A stretch of DNA of 64,000 bases from Papilionanthe hookeriana x Papilionanthe teres (taxonomy: Eukaryota > Streptophyta > Magnoliopsida > Asparagales > Orchidaceae). A program made the position numbers and the translations under genes. Shown here in pieces: positions 56,221 to 64,000 of the stretch. The stretch spans positions 73,275,283 through 73,339,282 of the forward strand of contig CM040427.1 in NCBI GenBank assembly GCA_022702705.1. The letters are read 5' to 3'. Below the pieces are notes generated by a model. It was not told where the DNA came from. It worked only from the letters and a program-made list of their open reading frames with translations, and did not search any database. The first letter of the stretch is position 1. Every line of letters starts with the position of its first letter.

Positions 56221-57319
56221 AGAAGAACAACCTCAACAAGAGACAATTGAAGAAAAGAATAAAATTGACGAAGAAGAGAAGACCAAGGCACCTAAGGCTA
56301 GACTAGGGGCTGCTTATCCTAGGATAGTTGTTTCCGATTCGGGGGAGAAATCCCTCGAACCTCTGACTCTGTATGATTATTTGCTCACTCCGGTGGGATC
56401 TTATAATGATGAGGGTTATGGCGTTGGCTACGTTTTGACTGTTTCTAACGATTACGTAACTAGCGACAATCAACCTAATCCGGACGTCGATTCCGATACA
56501 AATAACAATTCTCAAATCATACAAAATCTCGACGATCACAACGACAAAGAAGACATCCACCAAGGAGGCTACGAGAGTTCAACAAGCAACGAGTCTATTT
56601 GCGAGTTTCGAGGAGCTCCAATCACGATAGAGTTAGAGCCTTCGGACTCCGAAGCTAATCTCGAAGAACTTGTCATTCCAATTCGGAAAGAGACATCGGC
56701 GAACTCGATGCTAAATTCGAAGAAATCACGAAGTCAACTTAAGAAGTGGAAGAGTTCTACCTCCGAGAATGGGTCCAAAGGACAAAGGAAAGCGGTGGTT
56801 GTTCGGGAAGAACCAACCCCGACGGAAGAAATACCCATTCGAGAAGAAAACGAGGCACATGAAAACAAAGTGGACTACAACGTGCTAGCCCATCTTAGGA
56901 AACTACCAGCCAAACTGAGCATCTACGATGCTCTCATCTTATCAAAGGAGATGAGAGAAGCTCTGATCAAGGCCTTACTTTATCCAGAAATTTGCTTAGC
57001 TCAAATGACTGGAGATTCTTTAGATAAGGTTTGCTCGTTAAAGGAACAGCGAGGTGTTACCTTCACGGACAATGACCTACTACTTGGGACAGCAGACCAC
57101 AACCGACCCTTGTACATTTCGGTTACAATTGGGAAGTTTACGCTCTCCGGAGTATTGGTGGATCCGGGAGCATCAATCAATATAATGAATCTTCGAACGC
57201 TAGCATACTTGGAAATTGATGCTCGCGAGCTCAAAGCGGACAAAATGTTATTAAGAGGATTCAACCGTGAAAGGAGAAAGAGCCCTCGGATCAATAACAT
57301 CGCTAATGAAGACCGGTGA
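56105..57319 (+). CDS. OG2 Gag-Pol part with retropepsin (404-codon open frame)
   Basis: The longest open frame in the window. The first 270 residues or so are acidic and serine-rich (DNQPNPDVDSDTNNNSQIIQ), probably a spacer. The end is an aspartic protease: HNRPLYISVTIGKFTLSGVL, VDPGASINIMNLRTLAYLEI, with the D-P-G active site. OG1 has the same protease at 23074-22883. Cleaves the polyprotein during particle maturation. The frame shifts after 57250; LGRPWIHENRMVPSS continues in another frame (57267-57479). Both ends of this frame are set by shifts, so it is an open piece of a longer broken ORF. Confidence 0.8.
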   Translation: MDYRLDKVFEEGFGSHPNRFGASLDPSSKRVKSALSLAIEEQPQQETIEEKNKIDEEEKTKAPKARLGAAYPRIVVSDSGEKSLEPLTLYDYLLTPVGSYNDEGYGVGYVLTVSNDYVTSDNQPNPDVDSDTNNNSQIIQNLDDHNDKEDIHQGGYESSTSNESICEFRGAPITIELEPSDSEANLEELVIPIRKETSANSMLNSKKSRSQLKKWKSSTSENGSKGQRKAVVVREEPTPTEEIPIREENEAHENKVDYNVLAHLRKLPAKLSIYDALILSKEMREALIKALLYPEICLAQMTGDSLDKVCSLKEQRGVTFTDNDLLLGTADHNRPLYISVTIGKFTLSGVLVDPGASINIMNLRTLAYLEIDARELKADKMLLRGFNRERRKSPRINNIANEDR

Positions 57320-58535
57320 CTTAGCAAAGACAACCGCGAAATTTCACATAATCGATTCGAAACATCGTTCAACGCTCTACTTAGGCCGACCGTGGATACA
57401 TGAAAACCGGATGGTACCATCATCTCTACATCGGTGCATCAAATACTACGATGGAGGGGAACGAGTGCATCAAAGGTGACTTACAACCGTTCTCCGTACA
57501 TGAAATTGGAATCCATGAAGATGCGGCTTATTATGCACCTCCGAAGAAAACAATCTTCTCCGGAGATACCATAACAAATGAAGCAAAGGAAATTTGGGAC
57601 GACGAAGAACACCGAAGTTCTAGTCCAACGAGTCACTCACCACTCCCTTACGGCGAGATGGTGAAGGTTTCTCCACAACTCGCATCCGAGGTCGAGGTCG
57701 GGGACGAGGTCGTGGCGAGACGTTAGGAAGATTGGACGAGAGGAAACCGACCATCAATGTTGATTGGGAAGATAGTTCCGAAGAAGAAAAAGAAATCAAA
57801 CAAGAAGCGAGCGACAATAAGTCGGAAGAAGCCGCAATTCAGAATCCCTCTCGAAGATGAAAGAAACGAAGAATATAAATCGATGTACGAGAAGATTAAC
57901 CATTATGTACATACTATGACCCTGACCCCGATCCATTCTAATAAGATCGAGGGTATGGAGGTCAAAGAGGTACGTAGCGGTAGTGCAAAGCCAATCAAAT
58001 TCTACTGTGGTACTCCTTCCTCCAAAACTGAAAATAATGTACAATTTGAAGATGCTACTTCATCAGAATTAATGGAATTGCCTTTTGAGTGGTACTCTCC
58101 CTGTGTTCAAAATTTAATTCGGCGTGGTTTCTTACCTCGACAATGGACAAAAGGTCAATCACAACGTTTTGAAAATTTATGGAATAACTCCGGTCGTCCA
58201 CCCAATTCAAAACATGGTCTCGGATTCGGCACAGTAGGATCAGTTGACGATACTGAATTTTGCATGGTTGTCACTTGCGAGTCTAATGAAGACTGCATGA
58301 AAACTACAGAAGAACACGAAGATTTACAAATTGGAGACGCTCCACTAGAATTCGAAGAAGAGATCAAATCTACAATAGATGAGTTAACAGAAGTTAACTT
58401 AGGTACTAGCGAAGAACCTAGACCTACCTTTGTTAGCTCCTTACTCAATAAAGAAGACTCCGAAGAAATAATCAAGTTATTAATGGAATTTAAAGATGCT
58501 GTTTTGCTTGGAGCTATGATGAGATGCCGGGTTTA
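57320..58535 (+). pseudogene. OG2 protease-RT linker with RG repeat
   Basis: Contains an RGRGRGRGRG run near 57685-57720, then open frame 57757-58536 with LPFEWYSPCVQNLIRRGFLP, NNSGRPPNSKHGLGFGTVGS and an acidic stretch leading into RT (LLMEFKDA). In Ogre elements an intron is spliced between protease and RT; I did not find an unambiguous pair of sites. Confidence 0.6.
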
Positions 58536-59200
58536 GCTCCGGAGGTCGCGGTCCATAAGCTAGAGGTGGATCCCGCTCGTTCCGGTCGGACGAGGTCCCG
58601 AGAAGAATGCGTCTAGAAATCGAACAACAAGTCATAGTTGAAGTTAAAAAGCTAATAGACGCTAAATTTGTCCGTGAAGAACAATACCGACGTGGTTAGC
58701 CAATGTGGTACCGGTCGGGAAGAAGAATGGTCGGATCGGAATTTGTGTGGATTTCGAGAGATTTAAACGAGGCATGTCCAAAAGATGAATTTCCTCTACC
58801 GATCCCGGAATTAATGATCGACATCGCTTCAACACATGAAATATTCTCATTCATGGATGGATCTTCGAGATACAACCGGATAAAGATGGCTCCGAGAAGA
58901 TGAAAAACTTACGACATTCGAACGCCGATCGGAGTATATTGCTACACGAGTGATGCCATTCGGACTCGAAGAATGCGGGAAGCAACCTACCGAGAGCGAT
59001 GACAAGAATTTTTGATGATCTCATCCACAATCAAGTTGAATGCTACGTGGATGATGTGGTCATCAAAAGCAAAGTAAAGGAAAACCACCTGTATGATTTG
59101 AGAATTGTTTTCGAACGATTAAGACAATTTAACCTTAAGATGAATCCCTTAAAATGCGCCTTTGGCGTCACCTCCGGAAATTCTTAGGATTCGTTGTCCG
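58536..59200 (+). pseudogene. OG2 reverse transcriptase core
   Basis: In several frames: FRDLNEACPKDEFPLPIPEL, IASTHEIFSFMDGSSRYNRI, VMPFGL, and ECYVDDVVIKSK with the YVDD active site at 59044-59055, then FERLRQFNLKMNPLKCAFGV. At least four frameshifts or stops. Confidence 0.86.
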
Positions 59201-59890
59201 GCATCGTGGAATTGAAATCGACCGGAAAAGATTAAAGCTATCTTAGAAATGCCGCCTCCCAAAACCTTAAAACAACTACGATCTTTTCAAGGGAAGCTGG
59301 CATATCTTCGACGCTTTATCTCAAACTTGTCAGGTAGGTGTCAACCTTTCTCGGCACTAGTTAAAAAGGACGCCAAATTTATTTGGGAAGAGAAATGCCA
59401 GAGGGCCTTCGAGGGCATTGAGAAATATTTAATGACACCTCCTATCTTAGCAGCCCCAGTCTCAGGTAGACCGCTGATACTTTATACCGCGGCTTTAGAC
59501 GACTCACTCGGAGCCTCGTTGGCTGGTGTCGATGATGAGGGTAAAGAAAATGCTCTTTACTACCTAAGCCGTCGTTTACTTCCGACGGAAATAAGGTATC
59601 CCGCAATTGAAAAGCACTGTTTAGCCCTGATCTTCGCCGCTCAAAAGCTCAGGCATTACATGCTTTCTCATAAGGTCAACCTGATTTCAAAATTTAATAT
59701 ATTGCAATACTTGATGACCCGTCCAACGCTTTCCGGCAGACTTGCCAGATGGTCAATGATATTATTGCAATTCGATATAACTTTCGTGCCTCTTCGTGCC
59801 GTAAAGGGACAAGTCTTAGCGGACTTCCTCGCGACACACCCTTTGCGGCGGAATCTCCTCTCAATGACGATTTGCCGGATGAACAAATAA
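59201..59890 (+). CDS. OG2 RT connection and RNase H (213-codon open frame)
   Basis: Open frame 59249-59890: MPPPKTLKQLRSFQGKLAYL, SGRPLILYTAALDDSLGASL, YPAIEKHCLALIFAAQKLRH, TRPTLSGRLARWSMILLQFD. It is the RT-linked RNase H, homologous to OG1 20908-20198. A frameshift near 59830-59890 separates it from the second RNase H. Confidence 0.84.
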
Positions 59891-60530
59891 TGAACCTAGA
59901 AGACCCCGATGATCGACGTTGGGAATTATATTTCGACGGAGCATCTTCAGCACACAAAGACGAAGAATCGCAAGTGATAGTGCCCGGTAAGGCGAGGAAT
60001 CGGACTAATCTTTATAACACGGAGCGGGGGATGTTAAGATACTCCTACCACTTGACGGAACCGTGTACGAACAACGAAGCGGAATACGAAGCCCTCATAA
60101 CAGGACTGGAATTAACTATTCAAATGGGTATAACGGACATCAACATCTACGGGGATTCGCGAGTTAATCATTCAACGGATCGTCGGACAATACGGAATTT
60201 TAAAACCAAGACTCGAGCAATACTTCCGAGTATGCTTATACGAATTGTTGGAACGATTCCGAATGTGACAATCTACAAAATTCCCAAAAGAAAACGCTTT
60301 AGCGGATGCGCTAGCCCGTCTCGCAAAAGAATTTGCTGTTTGCAAGATGAATCGGTGGAAGTGTCGGTTCACGGACGTCGGGTCCTATCACGGCTCGACA
60401 TAGACACAATACACAAATCGAGAAAGGAAAAAGGATCGATTACGGCGGTGACGAAAAACACGGAAGAATGGCGACGGCCATTAATGAGATTACACGCAAA
60501 CAGGAAAACTACCGGACGATAGGTCGTTAG
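59891..60530 (+). pseudogene. OG2 second RNase H domain (Tat-lineage type)
   Basis: WELYFDGASS and TEPCTNNEAEYEALITGLEL carry the first D and the E; INIYGDSRVNHST carries the next D but is then frameshifted compared with OG1 (QLIIQQ). The end, including the last D region, is scrambled by the shift. Same role and placement as in OG1. Confidence 0.82.
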
Positions 60531-60559
60531 CCCATCGGATCAAGAAAAGAACTTTGTCC

Positions 60560-61790
60560 TATGCATTAATAAACAATACATTATACGAAGGTCTTTTGAT
60601 CAAATGTGGCTAAGGTGCCTAAGCGGAGTCCGAGGCCGTGAAATTGTTAAAAGGTGCATTCAGGACTCTGTGGCGCTCACCAGTCGGGTCCGAAGATGAA
60701 AATGAAACTTAAAAGACTAGGGTACTACTGGCCCTCGATGATGACCGACTGCATGAAAGTCGCCAAGAGCTGTCACCAATGCCAAGTGCACAGGGTGGTT
60801 CTACACCAACCTCCAAATGTGCTACATCCGACGATTGCATCGTGGCCATTTGAATGTTGGGGCACATATATAGTGGGTCCAATAGAACCACCATCTTCAA
60901 AAGGACATCGCTTCATTCTTGCGGCTACGGATTACTTTTCCAAGTGGGCGAGGCGGTTCCACTCGGAGAAGTGAAAGCACATCACGTGCTTACAATTTTC
61001 AAGAACCAAGTTGTCTACCGTTTCGGAGTGCCGCGCGAGGATTATCTCGGATAATGGGTCGGCATTCGAAGCACACAAATCAACAATTTTGTCGGAAGAC
61101 ACGGAATCGACTGGCGCTATTCAACAATTTACTACCCGAGAGCAAACGACCTGGCTGAGGCTTTTAATAAAACTCTCGTTCAAATTTTAAAGAAGACTTT
61201 GGACGATAATAAGAGAAATTGGCACGAGAAATTGTTAGAAGCCTTATGGGCCTACCGAACAACCTTCAGAACTCCTACTCAATCTACACCTTACGCTCTG
61301 GTGTATGGGTCCGAGGCAGTGTTACCTTTAGAAGTCCAGCTTCCTTCACTCAGGATTGCGAGTTGCAAACAAAATCACGACGAAGAGAATGCCAAATTAC
61401 GACTAGAGGAATTAGAAAGCCTAGAAGGGAAAAGACTTACAGCGCAGCGAATTTAGAACTATACCAAGCTAAGATGGTTCGAGCCCATGACGGACTAGTC
61501 CGCCCAAGAACCTTGAAAGTTGGTGACTTAGTTCTCGTTCTCGAGAGACCTATCCTTGCACACCGCAAGATAGGAGGAAAATTTGAACCCACTTGGGAGG
61601 GACCATTTGTAGTTGAGGCGATCTACTCGGGAGGCTCCTACCAGCTAGTGAATTGCCGAGGAGAATGACATATGCTTCCGATCGATGGACGATACTTGAA
61701 GAAGTATTACGCTACTTCGATGTTTCGAAGGAATGAATTTTTCATTCCTAGAAGCACGGGCGAAGTAGTTACTTGTGACTGGGTCCGAAC
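60560..61790 (+). pseudogene. OG2 integrase
   Basis: Zinc-binding part: CGAHQSGPKMKMKLKRLGYY, WPSMMTDCMKVAKSCHQCQV with the CxxC intact. Core: AATDYFSKWA with the first catalytic D, the second near 61045 (GATAATGGGTC), then WAYRTTFRTPTQSTPYALVY. C-terminus: RTLKVGDLVLVLERPILAHR and PTWEGPFVVEAIYSGGSYQL, ending near LKKYYAT (61700). Several frame changes between 60975 and 61220. Better preserved at the active site than OG1. Confidence 0.86.
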
Positions 61791-61990
61791 CCAAAAATAA
61801 TAAAAAATGTACTAAAATAAATAAAATCATGATAATAAAGTTTTCCTTGTTTCCTCTTCCATGTCAAAATCTCTTTCCTGATCTTATCCCACTTCATTCC
61901 TGTTAAATTGAGAAATACAAAAGTAATAATAAAAAAAAAACTGTCTTTAATAAACATTTTCTTAATGTTCTTGTTCTTAGTACAGCCCCT

Positions 61991-62015
61991 GATCCTTTTC
62001 CTTGTCTTTTCGCAG
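61991..62015 (+). promoter_or_regulatory. Splice-acceptor-like sequence before the OG2 AlkB-like ORF
   Basis: GATCCTTTTCCTTGTCTTTT followed by CGCAG (AG at 62014-62015), five bases before ATG 62020. The polypyrimidine run and CAG/G fit a plant 3' splice site. Identical arrangement in OG1. Confidence 0.5.
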
Positions 62016-62019
62016 GGAA

Positions 62020-63493
62020 ATGTCGAACGGGCGGTTGGTCCTGAACTTTAGAAATGGCGTAAGCCTTGCACTCGACGAAAAGAGGGTGAAAGAAGGAGCG
62101 ATAATAGAGATTGACTCGGACTTCGCACCGGCGGGCTCGCAATACGAGGAAAGTGAGCGGGTCTCGATTGACCAAGAGGAGCGCCCGGTCGGACGATGAT
62201 GAAAGTGGGTGGCCCAAGCCACCAATCCAACAACGAAGAAAAGAAAAACAAACACCGAAGAGGACAAGAGAATCAAGTACGTAGTCGCTACGGCGGAGGG
62301 CGGGCTTGTCGGCGCCGCGCCCGCGAAACTCGGGAAGTACGAAGAGCTACTCTCGCGACAACTCGACGAAGAAATAAAAATCGCCGTATCCGCAAGATGT
62401 TAACTAAATTAGCGGCGGACCGGCGCGACGAGGCGATTGCTTCTGCCGCGTACATACACTTCAAGGACACCGGTTCACCGGGAACCCGAAGAAAGGAGAC
62501 CGGCTCCGAGGATAACGAAGAGACCGGAGAAATCTCAAGAAGAACGAGAAGAAAAAGGCTACTACGCCACCGGATAAAGTCACTCGGTAATGCATGACCT
62601 TGTTGCAGAAGCAACCCGGAGGATGTCCCGACGGACATCATCCCCGAGGAGCCGAGGTATGCAGGAGAACGTGAAGGGATTGAGCCATATATCCCACAGT
62701 ACGTCACCAAGCCTCGCCATTTGCAAATTATCCCAGAATACAAGCTAGAAAGAATACAGAAGGTCGAGAAGAAAACTTTTGAATACTTCGAGAGAATCAG
62801 AGGCAGGAGGATCAATATACTAGAAGGCCTCGAGCTACATACAGACGTGTTCTCAGAATACGAACAACAACAAATCGTGAACTGCATCCGGGATTTGAAA
62901 AAGATGGGTCGAGCAGGTCGCTTAAGAGAAAACACTTACTCAGAACCCCGGAGATGGATGCTAGGGAAGGGGAGAATTACAATACAATGTGGATGCTGCT
63001 ACAACTTCGCAGAAGACAGGAAGGGAAACCCACCGGGATACTCCGTCATGGCCGGTGGATCCAATGCCATTAGTCATTAAAAGGATGGTAAAAAGAATGA
63101 TAGCATGGAGGGTAGCGCCGGCGGATTGCATACCCAACGAGTTGCATCATTAATATTTACAAGAAGGGTGATCGCATACCCCCGCACATAGATCACCACG
63201 ACTTTGTCGGACCTTCTGCACGGCTTCTTTTACGAACGAGTGTAATATCATGTTCGGATCCGACCTCCGGATAGCGAGGCCCGAGTGAGTTCCGAGGGCC
63301 GGTAAAGATACCATTACCGGTAGGTTCCGTCATGATACTGAAGGGCAACGGAGCAGATGTCGCTAAACATTGCATACCAGGAGTACCAGTGAAGCGGATC
63401 TCAGTTACTTTCAGAAGGATGGACGACAGGAAAGCACCTTACCACTTCCAGCCAGACCCGGAGTTAGAAAGCCTCCGGCCTTACGAGCTGTGA
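62020..63493 (+). pseudogene. AlkB-like 2OG-Fe(II) oxygenase ORF (ALKBH9/ALKBH10 type) of OG2, frameshifted
   Basis: Same extra ORF as in OG1, also about 490 codons: ATG 62020 (MSNGRLVLNFRNGVSLALDE), stop at 63491. Residues 1-260 or so are low-complexity and charged. The catalytic domain occupies about 260-465. It opens RINILEGLELHTDVFSEYEQ, then GKGRITIQCGCCYNFAEDRK inside open frame 62721-63080. The HxD motif is at 63185-63193 (IPPHIDHHDF), the distal H at 63368-63370 (GNGADVAKHCIPGV) and the 2-oxoglutarate R at 63394-63396 (KRISVTF). All motif residues survive although at least five frameshifts separate them. The nearest relatives I know are plant ALKBH9/10, which demethylate m6A in RNA. 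No intron interrupts the 610-bp domain. Other AlkB branches are less likely because of the CCYNFA, GNGADVAKHC and PLPVGSVMIL-type phrases. Confidence 0.85.
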
Positions 63494-63655
63494 GTTACAT
63501 GGAAAATATCACACCTCCAACGTACATCCATACGGCATCCTTGCCAAGGATGGCTTGGAAGGTGACGTTATTGACCGTGCACCTAACTATTCAGACATGG
63601 ATTTTTGACAAATGCCTTTTTTGGATAGATCGACAAAGATCATACATAGTCCATT

Positions 63656-63859
63656 TTGAGTCTATATGGATTGTATGAGATGTATTCCAGATCGAGTTGT
63701 ATGATGTATCTTCAGCATGATTGGAATGAAAGTGACCATGTCACATTTTTGACCTTCACCTCTTTTGTGCAAGTTGATCGAGAAACGCCATTAAAGTTAA
63801 ATGAACTTCGAACAAAGAACAGAAAAGAAATAAAAAGAATAAAAGAAAACTTTCCTTAA
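63656..63859 (+). CDS. Small conserved reading frame downstream of the AlkB-like ORF (OG2)
   Basis: Homologous to OG1 16505-16293; from the first ATG it reads MYSRSSCMMYLQHDWNESD and continues about 60 residues (FTSFVQVDRETPLKLNELRT). No family recognised. It lies in the 3' region and may be non-coding sequence that happens to be open. Confidence 0.3.
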   Translation: MSLYGLYEMYSRSSCMMYLQHDWNESDHVTFLTFTSFVQVDRETPLKLNELRTKNRKEIKRIKENFP

Positions 63860-63932
63860 AAATCTAAAAGATGATAAACTCCAAATTCACGATAAAATAA
63901 CATTTAAATCGTTAAAGGACAAACAAAATGAA

Positions 63933-64000
63933 CACAAATTTCAATCAAATTCAAATTCAACCTTTCAAATTTCACATCAAATCTCAATCAAATTCAAATT
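63933..64000 (+). repeat. Start of the 43-bp tandem repeats in the OG2 3' region
   Basis: Reverse-complement match to the OG1 array (15999-16213), with TCAATCAAATTCAAATTCAA at the start and a second unit cut off by the window edge. Confidence 0.8.

Larger units (their letters stand above)
45451..64000 (+). mobile_element. OG2: second Ogre/Tat-like element carrying an AlkB-like ORF (3' end off-window)
   Basis: Same family and gene order as OG1, in the opposite orientation: LTR 45451-52895, PBS, ORF1, gag, protease, RT, two RNase H domains, integrase, AlkB-like ORF, then the first units of the 3' tandem repeats at the window end. It inserted into the family-C LTR after ACTAC (45446-45450). The right flank is not visible. 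All ORFs carry frameshifts. Confidence 0.9.

Noticed and set aside
57320..57760. Ogre-style intron between protease and RT
   Set aside because: Expected from the family, but I could not identify a convincing donor and acceptor in both copies.

Overview
This is flowering-plant nuclear DNA, almost certainly from repeat-rich heterochromatin. It is nearly all LTR retrotransposon sequence. I see no intact host gene, no tRNA or rRNA gene and no CRISPR array. The plant assignment rests on Athila-type and Ogre/Tat-type Ty3/gypsy elements, a plant-type Ty1/copia relic, a plant Myb/SANT-like gene relic and a plant ALKBH9/10-like domain. I cannot name the species. All protein calls come from reading translations against families I know from memory; no database search was possible.

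Layout. (1) 1-2103: the 5' end of an Athila-like element on the minus strand (AT2: LTR, PBS, gag start) that runs off the left edge. (2) About 2460-2985: a decayed Myb/SANT-like gene fragment, minus strand. (3) About 3050-4396 and 43585-44655: two halves of one decayed Ty1/copia element, plus strand. (4) Everything between the halves, 39 kb, is a nested stack. Athila-like element AT1 (4397-43584, plus) sits in the copia integrase-to-RT region. Its 5' LTR is interrupted by an antisense LTR of its own family (5613-7382, TSD cctag) and by a giant Ogre/Tat-like element, OG1 (7705-34591, minus, 26.9 kb, LTRs about 7.3 kb, TSD agcct). The 5' LTR of OG1 carries a further 1.6-kb LTR insertion (29126-30749, TSD gagtt). 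(5) 44697-45450: part of a third Athila-type LTR family, minus strand. (6) 45451-64000: a second Ogre-like element, OG2 (plus), entering its 3' untranslated repeats as the window ends.

Gene order in OG1 and OG2 is the same: 7.3-kb LTR, tRNA-Arg-like PBS, ORF1, gag, protease, RT, RNase H, a second RNase H, integrase, then an extra ORF of about 490 codons. The last 200 or so codons of that ORF are an AlkB-like 2-oxoglutarate/Fe(II) oxygenase closely resembling the plant ALKBH9/ALKBH10 RNA demethylases. Both copies keep the HxD...H...R motif residues and both have a splice-acceptor-like sequence just before the ORF start. Both copies are frameshifted and probably inactive, but their agreement shows that a demethylase module was a fixed part of this retrotransposon family. 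This is the most interesting signal in the window.

Other signals: LTRs of three Athila-type families whose 3' ends have moved past an internal PBS-like sequence; GCC-box/DRE-like clusters upstream of LTR TATA boxes, echoed inside AT1 before two tandem env-like ORFs; a promoter-removing deletion in the OG1 5' LTR; a hairpin at the tip of the OG LTRs; and tandem repeats in the OG 3' region.
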